Of a stretch of DNA of 64,000 nucleotides, positions 27,887-36,723 are shown piece after piece. This stretch comes from Chitinophagaceae bacterium (GTDB lineage Bacteria; Bacteroidota; Bacteroidia; Chitinophagales; Chitinophagaceae). The stretch covers positions 62,001-126,000 of the forward strand of contig JADJKL010000004.1 of NCBI GenBank assembly GCA_016706055.1, given 5' to 3'. A program made the position numbers and the translations under genes. How positions within the stretch are numbered: position 1 is the first letter of the stretch; each line of letters opens with the position of its first letter. The notes under the pieces were generated by a model. That model made no database searches, had not been told where the DNA came from, and saw nothing but the letters and a program-made list of their open reading frames with translations.

Positions 27887-27977
27887 GCCTCGTAGAGGCG
27901 ATATGTTAGTAGCTCCGGGTTTAACCCGGAGAAATGAAAACGAAGAAAGTATTTAGAACCCCGTAGGGGTGACATAT
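27887..27977. repeat. REP-like palindrome cluster 1
   Basis: Three palindromes: GCCTC-GTA-GAGGC followed by GATATGT (27887-27906); CTCCGGGTT-T-AACCCGGAG (27913-27931); ACCCC-GTA-GGGGT followed by GACATAT (27958-27977). The first and third share the form 5-bp stem, GTA loop, G-A-Y-A-T. The same form recurs at 63059-63269. The 27859-28082 gap holds no gene. Confidence 0.7.
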
Positions 27978-28082
27978 TTTGATGAATAGAATTGATGCAG
28001 TACAAGAGAGTGACACAACAGACGATGCCATGAAAAACTGAAGCTGGCTAAATAAATAGTATAAAAATTAAATCTAAATAAA

Positions 28083-29876
28083 ATGAGTACTGAAACCGCA
28101 ACAAGAGCAGCCTTAAAAGGTGGTGAATGGCTGATAAAAGAATCAATTCCATCTGAAACATTTACCAGAGAAGATTTTGGTGAAGAGCAGTTGATGATAC
28201 GAGATATGTGTAACCAGTTTCTGGAAGCAGAAATATACCCCAACCTTGATCGCATTGATGATCTGGAGCCGGGACTAATGAAATCTTTAGTTACAAAAGC
28301 CGGTGAGCAAGGATTATTGGCTACTTCTTTTCCCGAAGAGTATGGAGGATTAGGTAAAGACTTTGTTACATCCACCATCATTAACGAATATCTTGGTGCA
28401 GGGCATTCATTCTCTGTGGCTATTGCGGCACATACAGGTATTGGCACATTGCCAATTTTATATTTCGGTACGCCAGAACAAAAAGAAAAATACATTCCAA
28501 AACTTATAAGTGGTGAATGGGCAGGAGCATATGGACTAACAGAACCCAACAGTGGTAGTGATGCATTAGGTGCAAAAACTACTGCAAAGTTGAGTGATGA
28601 TGGAAAATATTATTTACTGAATGGACAAAAATGCTGGATCACCAACGGTGGTTTTGCACAAGTGTACACAGTGTTTGCAAAAGTAGATGGTGATAAATTC
28701 ACTGCTTTTATTGTTGAAAGAGGAACTGAAGGATTTACACAAGGTCCGGAAGAACACAAAATGGGTATCAAAGGTTCTTCAACTGTTCAGCTTTATTTCC
28801 AAGATGCTAAAGTGCCGGTTGAAAATTTATTAGGAGAAATTGGCAAAGGACATAAAATTGCTTTCAATATTTTAAATATTGGTCGTTTGAAATTATGTGC
28901 AGCAGCTTTAGGTGGTGCCAGAAGAGCATTAACTAACACAGTTGAATATGCCATAACCAGAGAACAGTTTAAACAACCTATTTCTAATTTTGGCGCTATA
29001 AAACATAAACTGGCGGAAATGGCTATTCGCATTTATGTTGGCGAATCAGCTTTATACCGTACGGCAAAATGGATTGATGAAAAAGAAGCAGAATTAGTAG
29101 CAGAAGGCAAACCCTTTAACGAAGCATTATTAGGTGGAGCAGAAGAATATGCTATTGAATGTGCCATGCTGAAAGTATATGGTAGTGAGGTGTTGGATTT
29201 TGTTGTGGATGAAGGTGTGCAGGTGCATGGTGGTAATGGCTTTAGTGCAGAGTATAATATTTCAAGAGCTTACCGTGATAGTCGTATCAATAGAATTTAT
29301 GAAGGAACGAATGAGATAAATCGGTTGCTTACTTTGGATATGACATTGAAAAGAGCAATGGGTGGCAGACTGGATCTAATGGGTCCTGCAATGGGAGTAC
29401 AAAAAGAACTGATGAGTATTCCTGATTTTGGTGCAGAAGATGAAGCTCTGTTTGCAAAAGAAAGAAAATTAGTGGCTAATTTAAAGAAAGCAATTTTAAT
29501 GGCTTCTGGCGCAGCCGTTCAAAAGCTGATGATGAAGATTGACACAGAACAGGAAGTGTTGATGAATATTGCAGATATGGCCATCGAAACTTTTAATGCT
29601 GAAAGTGTGTTGCTAAGAGTAATGAAGATGGTGGAACAGAAAGGCGAAGCTTCTAGTCAACTGAATCTTGATATAATGCGAACTTATTTATATGATGCTG
29701 CAGATAAAGTGAACAAGTCTGGCAAAGATGCTATCAATGCGTTTGCAGATGGCGATGAGCAGCGTATGATATTAATGGGATTAAAGCGTTTTACAAAAGC
29801 AGAACCCTTCAACAGTAAAGATGCAAGAAGAAGGATTGCTGATAAAATGATTGAAGAGAAGAAGTATTGTTTCTAA
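28083..29876 (+). CDS. Acyl-CoA dehydrogenase, long (VLCAD-like) form
   Basis: 597 residues, longer than the ~380 of short-chain forms. ACAD N-domain ('FPEEYGGLGKDFVTST'), middle domain with signature 'AYGLTEPNSGSDALGAKT' and 'WITNGGFAQVYTVFAK', FAD/CoA domain with 'REQFKQPISNFGAIKHKLAEM', 'VQVHGGNGFSAEYNISRAYRDSR', and catalytic Glu in 'RIYEGTNEINR' (~406). A C-terminal helical extension (~425-597) matches the very-long-chain type that works as a membrane-associated dimer. First step of beta-oxidation, FAD-dependent. The MarR gene lies upstream across 265 bases of repeats. Confidence 0.93.
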   Translation: MSTETATRAALKGGEWLIKESIPSETFTREDFGEEQLMIRDMCNQFLEAEIYPNLDRIDDLEPGLMKSLVTKAGEQGLLATSFPEEYGGLGKDFVTSTIINEYLGAGHSFSVAIAAHTGIGTLPILYFGTPEQKEKYIPKLISGEWAGAYGLTEPNSGSDALGAKTTAKLSDDGKYYLLNGQKCWITNGGFAQVYTVFAKVDGDKFTAFIVERGTEGFTQGPEEHKMGIKGSSTVQLYFQDAKVPVENLLGEIGKGHKIAFNILNIGRLKLCAAALGGARRALTNTVEYAITREQFKQPISNFGAIKHKLAEMAIRIYVGESALYRTAKWIDEKEAELVAEGKPFNEALLGGAEEYAIECAMLKVYGSEVLDFVVDEGVQVHGGNGFSAEYNISRAYRDSRINRIYEGTNEINRLLTLDMTLKRAMGGRLDLMGPAMGVQKELMSIPDFGAEDEALFAKERKLVANLKKAILMASGAAVQKLMMKIDTEQEVLMNIADMAIETFNAESVLLRVMKMVEQKGEASSQLNLDIMRTYLYDAADKVNKSGKDAINAFADGDEQRMILMGLKRFTKAEPFNSKDARRRIADKMIEEKKYCF

Positions 29877-30631
29877 TTCCAGGCCTCTTTATCAAAATCT
29901 AAATTTACTATGGCTGTTCTTTTCGGGGCAGCCATATTTGTGTCTTTATACATTTCAGACAGTTCTTTGCGGGTAATCTTTAACTCTTTTATTTTTTTGA
30001 TTCTCTTCCATTCAATAATCAACCCGGTGCTCATTAAAAGGGCAGAAATAGATGTTGCAATAAAAAATATAAGATAAGCTTCTTCTGTCTGTTCTGTTTT
30101 TCTAATGTAATACAACACATAAAGAATACTGAAACAGCCATATGCAAAAAGCATTGATCCAGTAATAAATGCCTTGCCTGTTGCTTTACCATGTTCAATT
30201 GCCATGGTGGCATAACGAATGAAAAAATGCAGACAGAATCCTGAAATGATGATAAGCCCGGGCCCAAGTATAATTGTTAATCCGTTTACAGTAAATCGGG
30301 TAATAATCATTACGGTTAATTCGAATAAAACAAAAGCAACTCCCAATATTTTCATTCTTTGTGTATATTTTTTGGAAGGACTGAAATATGTAAGGAACGT
30401 AAGCATTAAAGGAACATCAAGCATATTATTGGTGACTCCCCAATAATAAGTTATCGCTCTGTCTGTAGGAATATATCCTTCTGACATAAGGTTGAAAATA
30501 ATTACAGAGGAATAGTATATTAAAAGTGCGGCAAAACTCCGGTAGCTTCCAAGTTTCAATAGCAGTATAATTGCTATCGGTATAAACAGGGCGAACGAAG
30601 AAATAAAGCCCATAATTGTATTCCAGGTCAT
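29873..30631 (-). CDS. Seven-helix membrane protein, unknown function
   Basis: 252 residues from ATG 30631 (in-frame start at 30670 is possible but adds a polar stretch). Seven hydrophobic segments, then a basic cytoplasmic tail 'IIEWKRIKKIKELKITRKELSEMY'. Small conserved-looking points are 'NNMLDVPLML' and 'SEGYIPTDRAITYYWG'. I do not recognise a family. Convergent with the dehydrogenase gene, 4-base overlap of stops. Confidence 0.7.
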   Translation of the reverse strand: MTWNTIMGFISSFALFIPIAIILLLKLGSYRSFAALLIYYSSVIIFNLMSEGYIPTDRAITYYWGVTNNMLDVPLMLTFLTYFSPSKKYTQRMKILGVAFVLFELTVMIITRFTVNGLTIILGPGLIIISGFCLHFFIRYATMAIEHGKATGKAFITGSMLFAYGCFSILYVLYYIRKTEQTEEAYLIFFIATSISALLMSTGLIIEWKRIKKIKELKITRKELSEMYKDTNMAAPKRTAIVNLDFDKEAWN

Positions 30632-30760
30632 TTGAATGGTTTTTAGGATAATGGTTATTACTATCGGCAAAGCCTGGGTGCAATGCCTTCGGTAAAATTA
30701 ACGGCAGGCAAAGTTTAAAAGTCTTTGGCACTAAGTGTTTATCCTAAAAAAGAGTAAAAG

Positions 30761-30785
30761 CGAAAACAGTTTTCGTAGAACTACG
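30761..30785. other. Two adjoining palindromes upstream of the amidase gene
   Basis: CGAAAAC-A-GTTTTCG (30761-30775) abuts CGTAG-AA-CTACG (30774-30785), 38 bases before the amidase start and inside the divergent promoter region. Candidate operator or a decayed REP copy; no T-run. Confidence 0.4.
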
Positions 30786-30822
30786 GAAAAGGTAATGGGA
30801 GTTTTTTTATTAACTTGCTGTG

Positions 30823-32007
30823 ATGATACGTATGTTATTAGCTATTTGTTTGTTTTTCAGCCTTTCAACTGAGGCTCAAACCCTTGTTGAAAGTAAAGTT
30901 TTAATTGGAAGAACTATCGGCAGGCAACCTTATCTTGATTATGGTTTGGGAAGTGATCGGTTGGGTGGCGCAAAAATGACCTATCTCGATACAGGTATTT
31001 TAGTTCAAGCGGTGGACAGTACAATTGGCCGATACAAAATACAGCTTTCTAAAAACAGATCAGCTTGGTTACAAAAGTCAAATTTTCAACAAGAGAATGC
31101 TATAAAAGTTGAGCCCTATTATCTTACTGGTAGCTTTTTAATTAATGGAGATGATAAATCTGATTTTGTTTCAATCAGCCTTGATGAAAAATTACCTTAT
31201 ACAAGTATTCAAGAAATAAATCCCTCCAGAATTGTTATAGACATATTTGGTGCTACTAGTAACACTAACTGGGTAACACATCGTATATCTGCAAAGGAAA
31301 TAAAAAATGTTTATCATGAACAGTTGGAAGATGATGTGTTCCGGATAGCTATAGAATTGAATCATAAGCAACATTGGGGCTATAGTATTTATTATGAAGG
31401 AAAGAAGCTAATGATAAAAGTTAAGCGACAGCCAGAAGATCTTAGTTTGGAGAATATGAAAATCGCAATTGATGCTGGGCATGGAGGAAATAACCCCGGT
31501 GCATCGGGTATAGCTACTAAAATCGGCGAGAAAAATTATACATTACTTATTGCCAAACAAATTGAAAAGGCTTTGCTCGATAAAGAAGCAAAAGTATATA
31601 TGACAAGAAGAGGCGATGCGAGTCTTGGTATGTTTGAAAGACAAGAAATGATAGGTGCTGAAAACCCTGATTTTTTAATCAGTGTACATTTGAATTCATC
31701 TGCAAGGGAAGAGGTAAAAGGTGTAAGCACTTATTATAGGTACATCGGTTTTAGACCTTTGACGCAATACATACAGAAAAGTATGATAAAAATTGAAGGG
31801 CTCGAAGACTTTGGAAATATTGGCAGTTTCAATTTTGCATTGAGCGGTCCGACAGATTATCCAAACTGTTTGCTGGAAGTAGCTTTCTTAAGTAACAGAG
31901 ATGATGAAAAGCTGATTCTAAATCCAGAATTTCATAAACAAGTAGCTAAGCAAGTAGTAGAAGGTATTAAGGAATGGCTGAAAGCTTGTAAGGAAGAGAA
32001 TGATTAA
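30823..32007 (+). CDS. N-acetylmuramoyl-L-alanine amidase (Amidase_3)
   Basis: 394 residues from ATG 30823. Signal peptide (MIRMLLAICLFFSLSTEAQ), an SH3-like and AMIN-like N-terminal half (~20-195), then the zinc amidase: 'IAIDAGHGGNNPGASG' (His), 'EKNYTLLIAKQIEKAL' with Glu, 'FLISVHLNSS' (His), and the catalytic Glu in 'LLEVAFLSNRDD'. Cuts the bond between muramic acid and L-alanine of peptidoglycan in the periplasm, for cell separation or remodelling. No autoinhibitory helix was recognised. Overlaps the cytochrome gene tail-to-tail by 4 bases. Confidence 0.92.
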   Translation: MIRMLLAICLFFSLSTEAQTLVESKVLIGRTIGRQPYLDYGLGSDRLGGAKMTYLDTGILVQAVDSTIGRYKIQLSKNRSAWLQKSNFQQENAIKVEPYYLTGSFLINGDDKSDFVSISLDEKLPYTSIQEINPSRIVIDIFGATSNTNWVTHRISAKEIKNVYHEQLEDDVFRIAIELNHKQHWGYSIYYEGKKLMIKVKRQPEDLSLENMKIAIDAGHGGNNPGASGIATKIGEKNYTLLIAKQIEKALLDKEAKVYMTRRGDASLGMFERQEMIGAENPDFLISVHLNSSAREEVKGVSTYYRYIGFRPLTQYIQKSMIKIEGLEDFGNIGSFNFALSGPTDYPNCLLEVAFLSNRDDEKLILNPEFHKQVAKQVVEGIKEWLKACKEEND

Positions 32008-32402
32008 TCTTCTGGTGGAAAATGCTCGCCTCTGTGACAGGTTTTACAGGTAACAGTGTTCAGGTATTCTGGTCTTACTTCTGGATAGAAATTAAAATTC
32101 TTTTTATTGATATCGATAACCATTTCCATCATCTTTCGGGCATTCTCTTTCATCGGGTCGGCATCTGAGAAATAATCTAGGCTGTCAGCAATATTTTTCA
32201 TGGGCACATGGCAGAAATTACATTTTACACCTAAAGCAATATTATAGGTCTGCATGATGCTGTCTAGTTTTTCATCACTAATGTCTTTGGGTAGAACCTT
32301 TAGATTCCTTTCTTTATTTTTTTCACTGTTTATTGCAGCTACGCCAGCACTAACACTGATAAGAAGAATAATAGTTATAAAAAATTTTCTATTAATAGCC
32401 AT
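32004..32402 (-). CDS. Small di-haem c-type cytochrome
   Basis: 132 residues with an N-terminal membrane/signal segment (~8-26). Two haem sites CNFCH (~62-66) and CKTCH (~118-122). 'LKVLPKDISDEKLDSIM...NIALGVKCNFCHVP' matches the photosynthetic-reaction-centre-cytochrome-like family that is common in non-phototrophic Bacteroidota and Acidobacteriota. Periplasmic electron carrier, partner unknown. Confidence 0.87.
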   Translation of the reverse strand: MAINRKFFITIILLISVSAGVAAINSEKNKERNLKVLPKDISDEKLDSIMQTYNIALGVKCNFCHVPMKNIADSLDYFSDADPMKENARKMMEMVIDINKKNFNFYPEVRPEYLNTVTCKTCHRGEHFPPED

Positions 32403-32459
32403 TGTTTGTTTTTTAGTAGACGAACGAATACTTTTATTGGTTTACTGCAATTAGAAATT

Positions 32460-33179
32460 TTAAGTGAGATCTGCCCCTGCTCCTTCATCTATCCACCACT
32501 GCAATTGATTATTGTACGGCTGTATTATTTGTGCCGGATACATTGATGGATTATGTTCCTCTTCAATAACATGAAATACAGCAGCAGCCTTATTTGCTCC
32601 TTCCACAAGAAAAATTACAGCAGCAGCAGCATTTACAACGGGTGCTGTTAATGTAATCCTTATCATTTTTTGTTCTTCGAGATAAAAAGAACTGACCCAT
32701 TTTTCTTTTTCATGTACCTGCTCATAGCCCGGAAAAAGAGACAGCGTATGGGCATTGCTACCAATACCCAAAAGTGCCAAGTCGAAAGTATTATTCTTGT
32801 CAGGAAAATATTGATGAAGTAATACCTCATATTCATTAGCAGCAGCTTCTGCCGGAATATCTGTTCTTATTATATGAATATTTTCTTTTATTACAGGCAC
32901 ATGATTTAATAAATTATCAAAAACCATTTTGGCATTATTTTCTTCATCAGTAAAGGGAACATATCTCTCATCACCCCAAAAAAAATGTATCCGGCTCCAG
33001 TCAATTTCATTTTTGTATTGTTCCGTGGCTAATAACCTGTATACTTTTTTGGGTGTGTTACCGCCTGCCAAAAGGAAAGTAAATCTGTCTTGCTGTTTTA
33101 ATTTTTGGTTAATATATTCAACCAACCATTTTGTCAGTTGCTGCGCTAACTCATCCCCACTTTTTATTATTAATTTCAT
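32460..33179 (-). CDS. pgl: 6-phosphogluconolactonase
   Basis: 239 residues from ATG 33179, which overlaps the zwf stop as ATGA; an in-frame extension to 33218 lies inside zwf and is rejected. 'LLAGGNTPKKVYRLL' and 'HFFWGDERYVPFTDEENNAKM' are the sugar-phosphate binding blocks of the DevB-type enzyme; 'LLGIGSNAHTLSLFPG' follows. It hydrolyses 6-phosphogluconolactone in the oxidative pentose phosphate pathway. Translationally coupled to zwf. Confidence 0.95.
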   Translation of the reverse strand: MKLIIKSGDELAQQLTKWLVEYINQKLKQQDRFTFLLAGGNTPKKVYRLLATEQYKNEIDWSRIHFFWGDERYVPFTDEENNAKMVFDNLLNHVPVIKENIHIIRTDIPAEAAANEYEVLLHQYFPDKNNTFDLALLGIGSNAHTLSLFPGYEQVHEKEKWVSSFYLEEQKMIRITLTAPVVNAAAAVIFLVEGANKAAAVFHVIEEEHNPSMYPAQIIQPYNNQLQWWIDEGAGADLT

Positions 33180-34701
33180 TCCGCTTTTATTTTTTCTTTT
33201 ACAGGCAAAGTTGTCCAATTATATCCGTCTCTGGCAATCAATGCTTCAGCATCTTCGGGACCCCAGCTATCCGGTGCATAATTTGGAAAATCTACAGGCG
33301 GCCTTGCCTGCCATGCTTCCAATATTGGAGTAATCACCTGCCAAGCCGCTTCTACTTGGTCTGATCGCATAAACAAAGTTGGATTTCCTTCTATTACATC
33401 TTCGAGTAACGTTTCGTAAGCTTCCGGCTCGTTACCATTATAAGCTTCAGCATAATTAAATGTCATATCCACTGGGTTCAAAATCATTTCTGGTCCTGGT
33501 TTTTTTGCTTGAAAGCGAATACGGATATCCATTTGCGGTTGTATGCTAAACGTTAAACGGTTTGGCCTCCATGTTTCAGCAGCTTCTTTCGGAAAAGAAT
33601 AATTTGGCGCCTGTTTAAACTGAATGGTTATTAGTGTTGTTTTTTCATGCAAATATTTTCCTGTACGTACATAGAAAGGCACATTTTCCCATCGCCAGTT
33701 GTCAACAAAAAATTTAACTGCGGTAAAAGTTTCTACCCCAGAATTTGGGTTTACATTTTTTCTTTGCGATAGGCATTCACTTCTTCAGCTTTAATCCATC
33801 CATCACTATATTGTCCTCTTACGGCATATTGATGCACTTCTTCATTATCAATTTTTCGAAGCGAATTAAGTACATCAACTTTTTTATTTCTGATTTCGTT
33901 GGCATCAAAAGATACAGGCGGCTCCATGGCAATCATACAAAGTAATTGCAGAATATGATTCTGCACCATATCCCTTAATGCACCTGCTTGTTCGTAATAG
34001 CCGCCTCTGTCTTCAACACCCACTGTTTCAGCAGCAGTAATTTGAATATGTTCAATATACTTATTATTCCATACCGGTTCAAACAATGCATTGGCAAATC
34101 GAAAGGCAAGAATGTTTTGTACCGTTTCTTTGCCGAGGTAATGGTCTATTCTGTATATCTGATCTTCTTTAAACATTTTGCTCAGTAATTGATTCAATGC
34201 GACAGCACTTTTTAAATCATGACCAAAAGGCTTTTCAAAAACCATACGGGTAGTCGCATCATCTTCGCATAATTTATTATCAGATAATTTTTGAGCTATA
34301 ATGGGTGCCAGTTTAGGAGCTACTGATAAATAATAAATAACAGTTGGTTTTTCATCCCACTCCTTTGCTTTATCTGTAATCCAGTTATTGATATTGCTAT
34401 ATGTTGTATCTTCCGTAAGATCCAGTTCATGATACGAAATTTTAGTGGAAAACGAACTCCATTTTTCCGTTATACTATCCTTGCGTCGTGAAAACTGCTG
34501 TACACCTTCCAGTAATTTATTCCGATATTCATCATCAGAAGAAAATGAAGTACGGCCTACACCAATGACTACAAATTTTTCGGGCAGATAATCGTCAATA
34601 AATAAATTGTATAGTGCAGGAATAAGTTTTCTGTTTGTTAAATCACCGCTTCCTCCAAATATGAAAAGAATGGTTGGCGATAATTTTTTTTCTGTTGCCA
34701 T
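33176..34701 (-). CDS. zwf: Glucose-6-phosphate 1-dehydrogenase (one slip near 33757)
   Basis: About 508 residues. 'FIFGGSGDLTNRKLIPALYNL' (NADP site), 'EKPFGHDL', active-site 'RIDHYLGKETVQN', then 'VPFYVRTGKYLHEK' and 'YAPDSWGPEDAEALI'. The frame breaks in an A6 run on the minus strand ('GAAAAAATG'); seven As would give 'KEKNVNPNSGVETFTAVKFF' (split) and join both parts exactly. Such a slip in a core gene next to intact gnd and pgl argues for a sequence error. Oxidises glucose-6-phosphate and yields NADPH. 38 bases behind gnd. Confidence 0.93.
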
Positions 34702-34739
34702 AGCCGAAAGTTATATGTTTTTTAATAGCAGTGATTTGT

Positions 34740-36173
34740 TTATCTATTCCAATCAGTATGAAAACTTCCTTCTTTATCCGTTCGCTGGTAGGTATGTGCT
34801 CCAAAATAATCCCGTTGTGCCTGTATCAAATTAGTTGGCATTTTTTCTGTTGTAAATGAATCGAAATAAGACAAAGCACTCATAAGCCCAGCTACAGGCA
34901 CTTTTGCATTTGCACTTATTTGAACAACTCTTCGTAGTGCTGATTGTTTCTTTTTGATAATTGCTGCTACTTTTTTATTCAGCAGCATATTACTTAAGTT
35001 TTTATCTTTTTTGAATGCAGATGTAAATGTTTCCAGTAAAGAGGAACGGATAATACAACCGCCCCGCCAAATACGAACTACATCTTGCAAAGGAATATCC
35101 ATTCCTAAAGTAGCTGACGCTTTGTGTAGCATTGCCAGCCCTTGTGCATAGGATAAAATAGTGGCGCAATACAGTGCATCATGTAATTGTTGGATCAGTT
35201 TTTCTTTATCGCCGGTATAGACTTTAATTTTTGGTTTATATAGAGCAGCAGCAGTAGTTCGATCTTCTTTATAAACAGACATATCCCGCATAGCAACAGC
35301 CATATCAATAGTTGGAAGAGGAATTGGCAAGTCCATTGCTTCTTGCGAAGTCCATTTGCCGGTTCCTTTTGACCCTGCTTTGTCAAGAATCATATCCACG
35401 AGTGAATTATTTGTCAAATCATCTTTTTGTAGAAGGATATCTTTTGTTATTTCAATCAAAAATGATTGCATTTCTCCTTCATTCCATTTTTTAAAAACAG
35501 TATGCAATTCATCATTATTTAGCCCAACTACATTTTTTAATATGCTGTACACTTCACTAATTAATTGCATAATGGCATATTCAATTCCATTGTGCACCAT
35601 TTTTACATAATGTCCAGCGGCAGCTTTGCCCATATAAGCAACACAAGGCTCTTCTTTTTTTCCATCGGCAGCAGGGACTTTTGCCGATATGGCCTCTAGA
35701 ATTGGTTTCAGATTTTGCCAAGCTTCTAAATCACCACCGGGCATAATGCTTGGGCCTTTTCTTGCTCCTTCTTCACCTCCACTTACTCCCATTCCAATAA
35801 AATGTAATTTTTTTTCTTGCAAAAAAGTAATTCTGCGAAGTGTGTCTTTATAAAAAGAGTTGCCACCATCAATTATAATATCGCCTGTTTCCAGCAACGG
35901 CAATAAATCATTTATAACACTATCAACTATTGGTCCTGCCGGAACAAGCATCATCAGCTTCCGGGGTTTTTTTAACTGCTGAACCATTTCTTTAAGTGTT
36001 GCTGCACCTTTCACTTTGGTATTAGGTGATGCAGATGATTCTAATAATGTACACTTGGCAGCATCTTTATCAAAACCAATAGTTGCAAAGCCATGGTCTG
36101 CCATATTTAATAATAAATTCCGGCCCATTACACCAAGGCCTATCATGCCAAATTCAAACGAGGGGTTGTCCAT
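34740..36173 (-). CDS. gnd: 6-phosphogluconate dehydrogenase, decarboxylating
   Basis: 477 residues, full length. NADP-binding 'GMIGLGVMGRNLLLNMADHGF', 'IIDGGNSFYKDTLRR', catalytic 'GMGVSGGEEGARKGPSIMPGG' and 'AGHYVKMVHNGIEYA' (Lys), C-terminal 'IWRGGCIIRSSLL' and 'RDYFGAHTYQR'. Third enzyme of the oxidative pentose phosphate pathway, but first in the operon gnd-zwf-pgl. Upstream gap of 147 bases shares promoters with the divergent AhpD-like gene. Confidence 0.96.
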   Translation of the reverse strand: MDNPSFEFGMIGLGVMGRNLLLNMADHGFATIGFDKDAAKCTLLESSASPNTKVKGAATLKEMVQQLKKPRKLMMLVPAGPIVDSVINDLLPLLETGDIIIDGGNSFYKDTLRRITFLQEKKLHFIGMGVSGGEEGARKGPSIMPGGDLEAWQNLKPILEAISAKVPAADGKKEEPCVAYMGKAAAGHYVKMVHNGIEYAIMQLISEVYSILKNVVGLNNDELHTVFKKWNEGEMQSFLIEITKDILLQKDDLTNNSLVDMILDKAGSKGTGKWTSQEAMDLPIPLPTIDMAVAMRDMSVYKEDRTTAAALYKPKIKVYTGDKEKLIQQLHDALYCATILSYAQGLAMLHKASATLGMDIPLQDVVRIWRGGCIIRSSLLETFTSAFKKDKNLSNMLLNKKVAAIIKKKQSALRRVVQISANAKVPVAGLMSALSYFDSFTTEKMPTNLIQAQRDYFGAHTYQRTDKEGSFHTDWNR

Positions 36174-36292
36174 ACTAAATAAGTTACTAATATTATTCTG
36201 TAAGTTAAAATAATTGAAAGAATGATATTCAGGAATAACATAAGATTATTTATTCGTACTGTAAATGCCAGTATGTAATCAGTCTTCTTTTC

Positions 36293-36300
36293 TACATTTG
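36293..36300 (+). promoter_or_regulatory. -7 element before the AhpD-like gene
   Basis: TACATTTG fits TAnnTTTG, 21 bases before ATG 36321. No convincing -33 element. Confidence 0.45.
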
Positions 36301-36320
36301 ATGTATAAAAAATAAATACC

Positions 36321-36665
36321 ATGAGTAATCTTGTATCAGACTTTAATGACTACAGAACCAGAATGAACGATGTTATTCTCAGCAAAGACAATCTGGTTAT
36401 CAAACGCCTTTGGAATCTCGACACCAACACTTATGCTGAAGGAGCCCTGGATGTAAAAACGAAGGAACTGCTGGGTTTGGTTGCCAGTATGGTGCTAAGG
36501 TGTGATGATTGTATAAAGTATCATCTTGGAAAATCCCATGAATTGGGAGTAAATACCAAAGAAATGTATGAAGTATTTGCTGTTGCCAATATTGTGGGTG
36601 GAACAATTGTAGTGCCGCATACCAGAAGAGCCGCGGAATACTGGGAAGCTCTTATAGAAAATTGA
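36321..36665 (+). CDS. Carboxymuconolactone decarboxylase / AhpD-like protein
   Basis: 114 residues. 'KTKELLGLVASMVLRCDDCIKYHLGKSHELG' contains the C-x2-C-x3-H site of AhpD-like proteins, and 'EVFAVANIVGGTIVVPHTRRAAEYW' the C-terminal helix. In AhpD the cysteines reduce peroxiredoxins; many relatives of unknown substrate exist. The gene ends 59 bases before the ferredoxin oxidoreductase gene, on the same strand, but that gene has its own promoter. Confidence 0.9.
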   Translation: MSNLVSDFNDYRTRMNDVILSKDNLVIKRLWNLDTNTYAEGALDVKTKELLGLVASMVLRCDDCIKYHLGKSHELGVNTKEMYEVFAVANIVGGTIVVPHTRRAAEYWEALIEN

Positions 36666-36675
36666 GCATTGAACA

Positions 36676-36707
36676 TTGGTTATTGAGAATTTGTTTCTTT
36701 AAATTTG
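36676..36707 (+). promoter_or_regulatory. Bacteroidota-type promoter of the oxidoreductase beta gene
   Basis: TTG at 36676-36678, 21 bases, TAAATTTG at 36700-36707; ATG follows at 36724. Confidence 0.6.
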
Positions 36708-36723
36708 TATCAATCCCCTAATT

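Noticed and set aside
27959..28549. Long minus-strand reading frame over the start of the acyl-CoA dehydrogenase gene
   Set aside because: No family features; it is a shadow of the strongly conserved plus-strand enzyme.
33172..33690. zwf and pgl as genes split by programmed frameshifting
   Set aside because: pgl is a separate enzyme with its own ATG; the zwf break is an A-run slip with no slippery site plus pseudoknot visible.
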